DNA from: Mycoemilia scoparia
Taxonomy: Eukaryota; Kickxellomycota; Kickxellomycetes; Kickxellales; Kickxellaceae
DNA: 64,000 nucleotides
NCBI GenBank assembly: GCA_027575805.1
Contig: JANBPU010000071.1
Span: forward strand, 1-64,000
Direction of reading: 5' to 3'
Shown here in pieces: positions 9,880 to 21,225 of the stretch. The translations under genes were made by a program, and so were the position numbers. The notes beneath the pieces are model-generated. The model was not told where the DNA came from, did no database searches, and worked only from the letters and a program-made list of their open reading frames with translations. Every line of letters begins with the position of its first letter. Position 1 is the stretch's first letter.

Positions 9880-12800
9880 GCTACACGGACAGAGCTTGCG
9901 AGTATAGTAGGGGTGTTGGAGCAAGATTTTTGATAGAAGGAAAAGATAGATTTAAAGCAATCTTGATGATAATGATAATGATAATAATAATAGAGATGGC
10001 AAAAGGAACTAGAGAGAGGGAAAGCAAGAAAATAACGAGGTCAGTGTGACTAAAGAGCAAAGCAGTACAGCAGGTGGTATTTAAGGTGGGCCGGGTGCGA
10101 GGGAGCGAGAATGGAGGCTAATTACTAAAAGGGGATCAAAAACGAGGGAAAGGAGTGGGTGTGAAGTAGCTGCAAGCGCACAAACGGATTGCGAACCAAA
10201 ATAGATTCAGACAGATGGCCACTTTGGTCAATGGGTCCTTCCCTACTGGGCCGCCAATGATTAAAGCCAACTGTGGATAAACTAGGCCTGGCAAAGGATC
10301 GAGGATGTTGTTCAAGAAACTTACCAGTGATGATGATGGATCGGGCTCGGCTCCTGGTATTCTGGAGATAAATGCTGCTGCCCCCAAGGTGGCTCGCCAA
10401 CGTTTCTGAGCTCGCTCCATTACTGCCCACTTCCCCCCGGTCGCCCACCCAAGCACCGCCAGCCCTTTCTCTCTCGCACTGCTTGAGTGGGAGGAGGTCA
10501 CGATGGTTCGGTTAAACCAGGTATCAGAGCAGCCCATGCATTGTTTGGTCAACACGCCCCTCCCCCTGGCCGTCCACTGCTGCTATCCTCAATCAATGTC
10601 CAGTGTGCAATTGAGCCATGCTGTGCTTGTCCCAAACCCCACCCCTCTGCCATCTTGTGGATGATGGCCCGGCCCGTCCTTGCCCCTCCTTCCACAAAGG
10701 CCCTGTGCTTTGTGCATCTCTTGGATTAAAGACTGCACGCCCGCCCTCTGGCCCGCCATGGCGCGCTGCCCAGCCTTTCTGGATGGCCATCTTGTCTTCA
10801 AAACGCCTGGCTCAAAAGGCACATTGGGACGCACTCTAGAAGGCCTGATGGCTGTGGTACGCCCAAAACTCCAGCCTTGAGCCTTTGGCTGGTGGCATGC
10901 CTGGTGATGATAATGGTTGGTGTTGTGATGGGAGTCTGCATGGCGTCGCCAATAATGAATGCACATACGTTTTGTGACAGAGGCACCACCTCCCACCTCT
11001 CTGGGCAGTTTCAAAGCCCACATTGTATACGCACTGTTGCAGGCGTCGGGCTGTGGCATGCTTGGGAAGATTGGATATCTTGGCTGGCTCTGGGGGGTCT
11101 CCAATTTAGGCAATTCATTTGTCATTTAACGCAAGCAGAAGCTTAGCCAAAAATCCGCCGAAGCTCCGACTCCTACTATTTCCTAACCTTTTGATTAAAG
11201 CTCCCCCCTCCTTTTGTCTGCCCATTCTACGCCTCTGCCGCATTTGTCGCCATAGGGCCGCACCACAAAGCATGTTCGTTGTGCCGAAGCGTGGCTTCTT
11301 TAACAATGCGCTCTTTCAAAGGCCACGCCGCTTCATATCAACAGCCATATGGCCACACTGGCGCTGTATTTGATACGGAACCGTCTTAGCGCCAAAGACG
11401 GCCTGCTCTTTTAGTCTCAGCAAAACAAAGAGTCCGAAAATCTTTGGATTTTTCGCTTGAATGTGGAACAGTCTTTCCGAATCAACTCAATCAGTTGGCA
11501 TCTGCGCTGAACATTCTATGGCCCATGGGCCTTCTCTCAGCTGAAAGGATTCCAGGATAGCTGGATAGCCTGTCTGTGTGCACGATGTGGGCTGGCCACC
11601 CGCGTTCAAGCGAAGCTGTAGAAAGAGCCTGGATGACAATTCCACAAAGAGCCATGCGGTTCAGCACAAGGCCAGTGCCGCACTGAAAGATGCCGTATCG
11701 TGTTTCATCGCAGACTGCCGTTTCCTGGGGGGGGCAGATAAGCACAGCGCCCAACACAGGTTCATTGCCGCTTCCCCTTTATCAGTCTGCCCCTCCGATC
11801 ACATCATGTTATTTCTATCACCGCATTGCGTAATGAGGAGTGGGGTTTCAGATGGCTCTTTCTCCCGCTTTAACATGCTGGTCCTGGGCATAATCCGGGT
11901 GGTTATCTTGAAGGGTAGCCACGCAACCGTTGACTATGAAAGGGCTCCCTTCAAACAGCATGATCAATATCTTTCCCAAGCTTCTGAGAAGCCAGCTATA
12001 CTCTGATCCAAATAAAACTGGTTGCTGGCGCTGTAGCCTTCTCTATAGGCCATTCTTCAGGTCTGATCTACTGACTCTCAAATATTGCCAATCCCTCCTC
12101 CCAATCTAGGAAAACTCTAAGGAGAATATACTCCATGCGTTTCATATAAGCTTGACTGCCTATCTAGCCACTGGGCAGAGCAGTCTCCCCACAAGGGTAC
12201 TGGGATACTCCCTTAGATGCTGGCCAATCATCACTGTGGCTCCGGCTAAAACACATGGGCTATGGGCTGGCTTGCAGGGAGTGCGTGGGCGCACCTGTCT
12301 GTTCCCTTTTGGCGGAGAACTTGCGGCCTGCTTTTCTCTCAGCGTTCGGGCAGTGCCAATGCACCTTCTCCCACTAACCACCACAGCAGGCAACGGCATA
12401 TCCCCTTTCACTCATTATAATATGCATCGTGTTCACACGTACTGCTGATGGAGCAGCGGGTGTCCCAAAACACTTCTTCCTAAGACCAGTGTGGCAAATA
12501 AAGTCAAAGCCCGCCCATCAGCATCTGCAATGATGATAGGCTGATGGCAGGAGCACATGGACAGTCACATAGCACTCATACCGGCACTTTCCCAGCCTTC
12601 AGCAAGTGAAGTGTAATCGAGCTTTGGGTCCCCGCTTGCCAAAGACCAAAGCATCAAACCACCACCACTGCTACTATTGCTGAAAACCATCTCTCTATAT
12701 CGGGGGTTTATAGACGGCTCAGTGCAGAGTTTGCATCACCCCTCACCAATACCAGCCATTTCACGTGAAGGCGCTGCAACTATAGATGTGGATTCTGTAT

Positions 12801-13799
12801 AGTTATTTTTATCAAACGGCCCGCACCACAGCCACCAACAGCAGCAACACTTGGCTTTTTGGTGCTCCGTACTGACTTTCATTTGCAGGTTTAGATGCAC
12901 AGCATGCACAGAGAAGGTTTTTCTGCATCAACTGTTGTCACCAGACATATCGGTTCACGCTGAACCTGCTTCTCCCCCCGCATCCTCTGTAATTACCACA
13001 CAGACTTTGGTATTCAAGTGATGCTGCTCAAGCGATTTTACCTGGTTTCGTTTGTCATCATTTGTGATTTGTGGCTACTAATTGCGTTCCATTCAGCAAC
13101 ACAATGCAGTTCAAAAATTGCGCACATACCTACGGGTCAGTTTATTTGTTATTATATTATAGAAGCTAGGTATGTAAAACCAAGTGCCGAAATTTGGCAA
13201 GAAAAGCCCCGATCCTGCTGATGCTATATTCACAAGCCCACTGCATTGTGAAGTTACAGAGAAAGCGTGTTCAGTTCAGCAATATAATCATGATAATGCT
13301 TCCCATTGCGTTTATGCCATGTAGCCAACGGCTTTTTAAACAGCTCAGTGCTATGTAAAAAATACAGAAAATCAAGTTTGCAGATTTAGTAGTACATTAT
13401 CGTGAAATAAAAGCAGGTGTTTGTTCGTATTCCATTATTGAAGACTGATTGTTTGTCTTTAAAACAATGTGCAGCTTGGGTATAAATGTGGGAATTGTGA
13501 GATCATGGGCATCATCCGGTCCATTATGTAAAATTCCGCTGGACTGATTCGAAAAGGGGGAAGGAGGAAATGCCAGCATATATATATATATATATACACT
13601 ATTATTTGAAATGGCTAATATAATTTCGACTTTTCCTCTCCCTTACAAATCTTCATACAGTTAGATTAATGAACCTCTATGGCACGCCTTTGAAAATTCT
13701 ACACACGGCCCTTTCCAAGACTCACTTGGGGACGGGGATGCAGGGAAACCAACGGGGAATAAATAAATGAATTGTCATGGCTGTTTTATAATCTATTTC
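9880..13799. other. Long gene-free GC-richer block upstream of the CCCH gene
   Basis: This 3.9-kb stretch has only overlapping low-information frames on both strands, none with a domain. It includes a GAT/AAT microsatellite (about 9963-9992), a family B repeat (12182-12320) and a TA repeat (about 13578-13600). From about 10200 to 12900 it is visibly richer in G/C and in words such as ccagcc, tggc and gccca than flanking intergenic DNA. The block at 44684-46387 has similar composition. It may be a large regulatory region of the minus-strand CCCH gene or decayed transposon DNA. Confidence 0.5.
12182..12320 (-). mobile_element. Family B MITE-like repeat copy 1
   Basis: Reverse-complement copy of the element also seen at 26646, 45447 and 56996. 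Ends are agtctccccacaaggg and cccttttggcggagaa, an inverted pair. Internal shared words include ttccctttt, gcagggagtg, catgggctatgggctgg and ggccaatcatcactg. No protein is encoded. Confidence 0.8.
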
Positions 13800-16700
13800 T
13801 TACCTTCCACTGGATATTTCGGATATTTCTTGACTGTACTTCCCTGATCCCTTTGAGGCTTCAATGTGACCTTTGGCCTTGTGATGTGCATCAGAAATAG
13901 GACCGTCGAATAATTTTTTTGTTGCCGCTGTTTTCAAAATAAACAAACACAGTTCAATATATATAGCAATGATGATTGTATTTGTGGCTTTAGGATGCAT
14001 CCTTGTAATTCAGATCTTCAAAGTTACAGAAAGTGCATACTAGCAGCTATACAATCTTTTTTCTGCAAGCAGCATTTTGTGGTGATCAACTTACAAAGCA
14101 GATTTTCAATCTTTTTATCTGAGAGCAAATATACATCCTTCCCATCCGTTTGCTTATTATCAGAATCCACTGGTTCTTGCTTATTCAAGGAACGCATCAA
14201 TTTTTCATTGAATTCTTGTTTACGTATATTCACCAGTTCAAGCAACAGCGTTTGCTGTGCGTCTTTGGTTACTGTATCCCTGACTTTTGCAATCAATGTA
14301 TCGCTTGACTATTGTAATAACAGAAATAAAATGTAAATTATATAACACTGTAATATATATATGGATCATAATTTTTGAAGGGTGAATTTTGGGAACCAAT
14401 GACTATAGGGGCAATCGCAGCCAAATGGATGTCCAGTTTTACTAGTAAGCTTTCACCCTTCAAAAATTATTACCCATATGTGCGTATCAATTCTGTTGAA
14501 AGGCTCCATGGCAGTAATAATACTAATATTAATAATCCAATTAGAATCATACTCACAGAGCCTGTATATTTCATTAGCAATAAACACAATTTTCCAGTAT
14601 GGTCATCTATTCTACGATGATTGGTTAGTAGCTGGTCGTGTGCTTTGTAGTCTCCATTGCTATTTATGCGAGAGATGCAAATTTAGTTCCAATTCCAACA
14701 TATAAGCCTAATATGAATGTATATCCAACTATTCCGAGTCACTGCATAGGATACTAACTTGTTTATCTTTATGCGCCTCAATTGGCTTAGGTCTACTTTT
14801 GCCAGCATTGCGCACTCATTCTGAATCGTTGAGCATTCTTTGCGAAGCAGCTCAATCAGCTCTGGGCCATTTGCCAGCAGCCCTTTGGAGACTATTTCTT
14901 CGACCTATACCAATATACATAATGCCGATTCTATTGTTATAAATTGCCATTAATCAGTATGCTCCATTTAATATCAAATGTTGCCGCCACAATACCTTAT
15001 TTCTTTGCTGGGAAATGTTTATTCCATCTTCACGAATCTCATGAATATAGTTTATCAACTGACTCAGCTGATTTGGAACCTAATTCGCATCATTATCGTT
15101 GCATATGTTTGATGTACCATAAATCATTTGAGCTTTGTGGTGTTCTGATGGACTGCAAAAATATAGAATGTCGGTGTGTCATGCTTCTTACCGAGTCGCA
15201 GTCACCCTCGATGTTTAATAAGCTTAAGCCATTTTCAGCCGTGGATGTGTTGGCAATGTCTTGTAAAGAAGCCGCGAGCTTGTCCTTTACTCCAGGAGTC
15301 TCTGTGGCAATAATATGTTGCAATATCGTGTCCCTATAATGCAGTTACTGGTCAATATCAGCAAGCTGCCCTATCAGGCCTTAGTTGGCAAAACAAAACT
15401 GGATTTTACCTTAGGAGTTTGGGCTCGATGTCTGGCGTTTTTTCGAGGAGATTTGAAGTGATTAAATCTATGGCCGCATCGAGCTTTGTTTTGGTATTCT
15501 CTATTTGGGAATTCGTATTTTCTGAGGCACGATGGTGCTGAATGTGCGATAAGATGCATTTCTATTTGCGAATTTACGAATCGAAATAGACTGTTAATGG
15601 AGATCATCATTTCACGGAAATTGCATATCGTATTGGATTCTTTCAAATACCTGGAGGATGTCATTCAGATCGCGTATGCAGTTTTCCTGCTCGTCCCTAC
15701 ATCTGTATGAATGATTAATAGCATGTTAATACGAATCCAATATACTAACACCTTTTCGGATAGGATGCTTTCGAAAGCCTACTCTTTGCTTGTGATGTTT
15801 GGGGCTGCTTCTAGGCGGCTCTTTGCTTCATTAAGCTTTTCCGCAATATTTTCAAGAATTTTTCTTGGGTGATGGGTAATTATCTATGAGATAAGCATGA
15901 CAACGAGTCATAGTAAAGCCAATTCAATTCATCATGATATGGGGACAGGGTCATGAAATTGGGATTTTTACCTTTTCAAAGCCTTCGTCATCTGACAAGC
16001 TTTTTGGTGCTTTTCTACACGAATTGGTGATGTAATATTAACTTTTGACTATTTTTATATACAAGTTGTGTCTGGCGCGTGTCTCTTTTACACATACCTT
16101 TCTTCAATGAAACAGTTGAAAGACTTCAGATTATTTAATAGTGTCTGGAGTCTGTGAATGCCATATTCCTTGTCTTCAATATACATCTTCTTTAGCTCTA
16201 TCCTCATTCTCTGCTTTCTCTGCTTCTCTTTGAACTTAGAGATTTTACTTTCTATAAGAAAAAATAGATACATGTAAAACTTGCCAAATTTTATATGGCA
16301 TGTATGAATATACCAACAATATATAAAGCAGATGCTTACCAAGTGCCTCGATTCTATTGATACTAATTTGACATGCCTCTTTGGTTTCTTCTATTTCACC
16401 ATCGAGCCACGCTTTGGTTTCAACATTTTTCTTATGGCTCTTTACCAATTCAAGTAACTCTGAATCAATTTTATGGATGTTGTTTCCAGACAACGCATCA
16501 GCACTGAACCTATTTTGAATGCGCAAAAAAGGTGAGTATGTCTACGTACAGTCCTTTGATTATCTATTTGTAATAATTTATGCAGACAAACCTTTGGATT
16601 CTACGGCGCGCATCCTGAACGTTTCTATCAAAAAATAGTTGACTATTTAGCTCTGTAAAAAGGGACAATAGTGTGATTATATGCTAATAATAGGTACTTA

Positions 16701-16983
16701 CTTTGTAGATTTAAAGTGCGTTGATACCATGTCTAGCAATGTGTACATTTTCCCCTGAAGAGCCCTGTTACAAAGCATGTTGTAAATAATTGCACTTCCA
16801 TATCATACATGGATTTTAAATATGTTTGCTTCAATGAATGAGTGAATGAATGGATCTTACTCTTCAATGTCAGAATCTGCGAGCTTTTCATCTCCTTGGG
16901 CTCCAACTAAAGACAGTTTCTGGCGATATCCAAGCTCATCATTAGCCCAGGATACTATCCTAGCAGATAATTCCGATTTATCC
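13800..16983 (-). CDS. Coiled-coil protein resembling augmin subunit 5 (HAUS5/AUG5-like)
   Basis: Augmin nucleates branched microtubules in the spindle. About 14 exons read from the ATG at 16983 to a TAA at 13800. The N-terminus (SARIVSWANDELGYRQ, then DIEEALQGKMYTLLDMVSTH) follows the layout of plant AUG5 and animal HAUS5: a W-xx-E-x-G-Y segment, then G-x-M with a helix. The rest is helical, Lys/Glu-rich coiled coil (for example DSELLELVKSHKKNVETK, KFKEKQRKQRMRIELKK, TKTKLDAAIDLITSNLLEK, LLLELVNIRKQEFNEKLM) and ends QEISEISSGR. One intron (about 14311-14590) contains a family A repeat. A TAG at about 15780 lies in an intron opened by GTAGGC, so it is not a true stop. Exons 2 (16702-16764) and 3 (about 16590-16650) do not join in phase with consensus splice sites. 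Function is inferred from limited N-terminal similarity. Confidence 0.5.
14358..14481 (+). mobile_element. Family A MITE copy 2 (inside an intron)
   Basis: Inverted ends ggatcataatttttgaaggg and cccttcaaaaattattaccc bound a core with actataggggcaatcgcagc and ttttactagtaa. It lies in an intron of the augmin-5-like gene. The flanking tatatat and catatg give no unambiguous target duplication. Confidence 0.88.
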
Positions 16984-17304
16984 ATGACAATTTTATTGAA
17001 AATAATCCAAGCGCATTAACAACAAATGTAGATGCACTGTTGTTAAATCAGTACTTGTCTTGTCTCATAAATTATGATATTTTATGGGTTGTCTTTGTTG
17101 CTTTTTTTTGTTGGGATCCCATACTAACAGGCGTGTACACCATTAATTGTAAATCCAAAACAAAGGTTTGTGACTGTAGATTTTGGTGCTTTTATAATTA
17201 TATCTCATCTTTTGCATCTATAAAAGGGCGACTATCTGGTTGCGTTCATTATATTTTAGACAACTATCCTTAACGCTATATCCCCAATAACGCCATTTAA
17301 CGAA
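16984..17304. promoter_or_regulatory. Shared divergent promoter of the augmin-5-like gene and centrin
   Basis: Only 321 bp separate the two start codons, which point away from each other, so both promoters must lie here. AT-rich with no repeat copy. No specific factor site is claimed. Confidence 0.6.
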
Positions 17305-18162
17305 ATGAACGGTAAGCGGTTTGTCACAGCCTTTTCAATATCTTTGTTTACTTAAGCGACGCGTCAAAAGCCATGTATTATTTCGGCTGTGGTAATAACA
17401 TGGACATAAACTCATAAATATAGCAAGACACATTGACGGAAATAGATTCAAAAACAGCTTTCAAAAACCCATAGAACTTACTGAGGACCAGAAGCAAGAA
17501 ATTACTGAAGCTTTTGAGCTATTTGATACAAACAAAGATGGGATGCTGGACTTTTTTGAGCTCAAGGTTGGTGCTTTGGCTTGCTATATCACTACACACA
17601 GGATTTACGACTCAAATTTACCGTAACAATGGATGTTGAACATAGATTGCTCTCAGGGCTCTTGGTTTTGAGTACAAGAACAACGAAGTGATAACCATTC
17701 TGGGAAACCACGATCAAAATCATAAAGGACACATAAAATTGGAGGATTTCAAAAAAGTTGGTAAGCTATATGACGAAGCATTCTTTATTTTTTAGATTGG
17801 TTATGGATTTGTTTTTTGTCTAACACATTGTTACTGTTTAGCTGGAGAGCTAGTTAGCAAGAGAGACCCAATTGAAGAGTTCCGGAAGGCCTTCCGCCTA
17901 TTTGACGAAAGCGGAACAGGAAAGATTACTGTGAGCAATCTTCGGAGAATCGCAAAGGAGCTTGGCGAGCAAATGGACGAGGAAGAGCTCAATGCCATGA
18001 TAGAGGAGTTTGATATGGATCAAGATGGTGCAAGTATGTACATCAATATATTATCCAAAATATATTTGTCCACTATTGAAAAGCTAATGCTGATCTCCAT
18101 GATTTATAATATCTGTAGTTAACGAACAAGAGTTTATCAACATCATGACCGACAACTATTAG
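17305..18162 (+). CDS. CDC31: Centrin (Cdc31-type EF-hand protein)
   Basis: Centrins are small calcium-binding proteins of spindle pole bodies and centrioles, and also of nuclear pore/TREX-2 complexes. Five exons start with a tiny one (ATGAACG, then GTAAGC) and end DNY-TAG. The protein is about 167 residues, close to yeast Cdc31. Four EF-hand positions are seen: [12 protein letters not shown] (full), [12 protein letters not shown] (usable but with His in place of usual ligands), [12 protein letters not shown] (T/N substitutions, Asn at position 12, probably weak) and DMDQDGAINEQE (full, interrupted by the last intron). The FRKAFRLFD and [11 protein letters not shown] segments between hands are typical of centrins rather than calmodulin. 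It is head to head with the augmin-5-like gene. Confidence 0.92.
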
Positions 18163-18298
18163 ATCAAGAAATTATAATCTTTTGACAACATTAAAGGCCT
18201 ATAAAGCATATATCATTACCTTTTTATCACAGCCATATTTATATCCTTGAATAGCAAATAAACAATGTACAATGACAACATCATTTGCAGAGATATCA

Positions 18299-18318
18299 AC
18301 CCTGGGTGGATTCCACAG
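18299..18318 (+). repeat. 20-bp direct repeat, left copy
   Basis: aaccctgggtggattccaca occurs here and again at about 18497-18516, flanking the family A element at 18353-18480. It is separated from the element by 34 bp on this side, so it is not a simple target-site duplication. Confidence 0.8.
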
Positions 18319-18352
18319 ATATTAAGCATTTTATTACTCCTAGGGAGGTAGC

Positions 18353-18480
18353 TATATGGGTAGTTATTTTTGAAGGGCTAAACTATTGTTATCAATGAAA
18401 ATATATGGTAACTAGTATGCAAGTTAAAACTGGCCTACTAGTAAAACATAGTGTTCCTTCAAAAATAATTACTCATATGC
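18353..18480. mobile_element. Family A MITE copy 3
   Basis: Begins atatgggtagttatttttgaaggg and ends with ccttcaaaaataattactcatatg, an inverted pair. The interior (aactattgttatcaatgaaa, gtaactagtatg) matches copy 1, not the cores of copies 2 and 4-7, so copies 1 and 3 form a subfamily. Lies between centrin and the SET gene. Confidence 0.85.
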
Positions 18481-18496
18481 CACATACATAAAAGAA

Positions 18497-18516
18497 TAAC
18501 CCTGGGTGGATTCCAC
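18497..18516 (+). repeat. 20-bp direct repeat, right copy
   Basis: Second copy of aaccctgggtggattccaca, 198 bp after the first. Located 16 bp to the right of the family A copy. Confidence 0.8.
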
Positions 18517-18618
18517 ACCGAGTACCATAAAATTCTACACCCATAACCTCATGATCATTGATCTGTCTGTGATGACAGTTCTTTTATTGACCACCCATGG
18601 TTAGCTTTCCCCCCAAAA

Positions 18619-20779
18619 TGGACAAGATACAGCGATTGTGCAAGTGGCTACAGAGCTCGGGTGCTTCCTTCGATAAGATCGAGTTAAAGCCTGGTAAATA
18701 TAAACTATTTGGTCTGTTATGTCTTTGAAGCATTCATGGTATGGATGTTCTAAACTGGAATGTTTTATAATTCAGACGGTGATGGTGGTTTTGGTGCATA
18801 CACAAATTGCAAGACCGAGAAGGATGAATGCTTGGCTAGCATACCGTATAATCTAGCGATTACCGAAAATGTTGCACTGGAGACATTGAAAGACCATCTG
18901 ATCCAGCCGCTAAGAGGAGCACGGATTATGTGTCTGTTTTTGGTTTACGAACGATGGGTTCGAGGGGATTCATCTTTTTGGTCTCCATATATTGACTGTC
19001 TGCCAAAAACCTTCTCTACTCCTTTTTATTACAATGATGACGAATTGAAGTTTCTTAAAGGGACGCCCACAGAAACAGCCATTGCGGCGCGCCTTGATAA
19101 ATATAAAGAAGACTGGAAGGCAGTTCGCAGTAGCATTCCTACATCGATGATTTCTGACGAACAATTGAGTTGGTAAGAGATCTTTATCATTAATTTGTGC
19201 TTTGAATGTTTGGTATTTAGAGAATGTCGAATTCACAGCATCCCTTTAAAAAGAACAATTTATTGTCCATTTATATAGGGAAAATTACCTCTGGTCTGCC
19301 AATGTCTATTCGTCAAGAGCTTTCCCCTCCTCTCTTGTTCCAGGCCTGGACGCTGAAGGATCACACAACGAAGCCCTATTTCCACTGCTTGATATGCTCA
19401 ACCATAGACCCACCCAGCCAATCACCTGGGACAGCACGGATTCCTCTATTAAATTTATATTCAGAGATTCATTTGAAGCTGGAGAACAGGTGTTTAATAA
19501 CTATGGCCCAAAGTCCAACCAAGAGCGTAAGTTTATTTAAAGGCCAATATCATATGTCAATGATAATTGTAAGCTGATAATCTGTTTATGTGTTCAAATA
19601 GTCCTGATGAGTTATGGATTTTGTATACCCGGCAACATTCAGGATCTGTATCATGTCAAGCTGAACTGTTCTAATGCACCCGAAGGGCTCAGAAAAGAAA
19701 AATTTATTAAAGACATTGGGCTGTTTAAGCTTGATCACTATATCAGAGCAGCCAATCTTTCTGAAAATACCATCTTGCCGATGATGAGAGTAATGGTCAT
19801 GAATGATATTGAGCTGTTTTATTCTGAGGAAGAGTATTCTGGCCATGGCCAACCAGACACCAATTTTATATCTTTTCGTAATGAATTATCAGTATTCTCG
19901 ACTCTGGGGCAACTCCTCAAGTCCAAAGAGACAACCATTTTAGATATAGATAGCACGATCCTTGTAAATTGTGAGCCCAAGACTGCAAATTCAAAGAATG
20001 CGATGGAGTACCGCAAAGGCAAGCATACCTCATCATTCCTCCAAAAAGGGAGGAAACAATTCTCAGTCAAAATTACATAAATCTAACATATTTACCACAG
20101 GGATCAAGAGGATCCTAAGTAGTTCGCTTTCAAAGATCGACAAGACCAAGATTTCCCTATTGCAAGCAGTCAAGGAAATGATGTCCATGAATGAAGTCAC
20201 CAGTCTACTTCCACGTTGGCTTTCAAAATCCGGATCAGAGATCAAGACTCCTAGTCTGGCAGAGATATCAGAGGACGTTGTTGACAATCTGGCTTTGAAT
20301 GAGCTGATCAGCTCTGTTATTATTTCAGATGAGTCTTTTGAAGAGGATCGAACCTTTAGTTCAGCAATCAACACAAGAGATATTGACCTCGACAGCGCCC
20401 TTGCACTTTTCCTACTTCGTTGCCGCTATCGAAAGTCGTCCAAGTGGTACGGGGTTATCGGTCAATATAAGAGGCTAGAGCTGACACACATCATGCCTGA
20501 GGATAGGTATGTACAATGAGCTATACTGAATTTCTGAGAATAGGATGCCGATCATATACTAATCGGAATATATATGCATTTTATGTATCTAATAGGATCG
20601 GGAAGCTAAAGATTAAATACGATTCTCTATTTCCCGAACTCTCAGACTCATACCCAAAACTCTTTTCCTCGTCAAAATTCACCTTGGACAATTTCATGTG
20701 GGCCGCACAGATGACAAATCTTTTTAACGTCCACATCAATATTGGCGAGTATTCGGTGTACGGTTTATGTCTGGCGTAG
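18619..20779 (+). CDS. SET-domain protein lysine methyltransferase (RKM/SETD3/Rubisco-LSMT type)
   Basis: Enzymes of this class methylate lysines on non-histone targets such as ribosomal proteins. Exon 1 gives MDKIQRLCKWLQSSGASFDK. The split SET domain spans residues about 40-247: entry block FGAYTNCKTEKDECLASIPY, iSET helices, ENYLWSANVYSSRAF (equivalent to the W..V.SR block), LFPLLDMLNH (about 194-200) and FNNYGPKSNQELLMSYGF (about 230-247), which carries the cofactor-binding N-H and Y-G signatures. A Rubisco-LSMT-like substrate-binding region follows, including the YRKGIKRILSSSLS helix, which needs a GC-AG intron (donor at about 20019). The C-terminus (ALALFLLRCRYRKSSKWYG ... FTLDNFMWAAQMTNLFNVHI) resembles the first half of another SET domain and stops before any DMLNH motif. 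A family C repeat starts 33 bp after the stop. Confidence 0.82.
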
Positions 20780-21225
20780 TCAGCATATTATTTGCCTCAA
20801 AACTATATATATGCATATATGGAAAGATTTTGCTTGGAGTCGAATCTATGGTAGACAGAAATGGGCCCTCAGATATTTTATATGCAACTACTGGGGACCC
20901 ATTTTGCCCAAAACCTTGTGAACTTTGGCCATATATACAAGCTTTAACAAAATCACAGGGTGGATTTTATCACAGTTTATTTATGAATAAAGTCATTCAT
21001 TTTATATAAGCGCTTTAATTCCATATTGTTTGAGGCATAATCAAGGTGGAGGTTTCACTTGATTAGAGCTAATTTAATTAGTATGCGTCATCAACATAGA
21101 CTTTGTTATTTTGTTGTTAGTCGACTTTAGCCATCTAGTCATCTTTACCGGAAACACCACCAAAGCGTTTTTTACTCATCACCACCAATATACACACATA
21201 TATATCTACATATACATATTAAACA
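20780..21225. other. Intergenic: family C repeat and the proteasome gene promoter
   Basis: Holds the family C copy at 20813-20938, then AT-rich promoter DNA of the proteasome alpha gene. An 80-codon frame through the repeat also exists in the other family C copy and is repeat-borne. Confidence 0.6.
20813..20938 (+). mobile_element. Family C repeat copy 1
   Basis: About 125 bp, with high identity to the reverse complement of 57158-57280. Shared blocks include gtcgaatctatggta, tcagatattttatatgca, ctggggacccattttgccca and tgtgaactttggcc. Ends catatatgg and ccatatata form short inverted repeats. Confidence 0.8.

Noticed and set aside
11578..12006. 142-codon plus-strand frame in the gene-free block
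   Set aside because: No domain, no codon bias, overlapped by other frames of similar size, and no homologue-like motif.
15775..15790. In-frame TAG suggesting a broken augmin-5-like gene
   Set aside because: A GTAGGC donor just before the stop and a TACAG acceptor join ITSKE and CRDEQENC in frame, so the stop is intronic.
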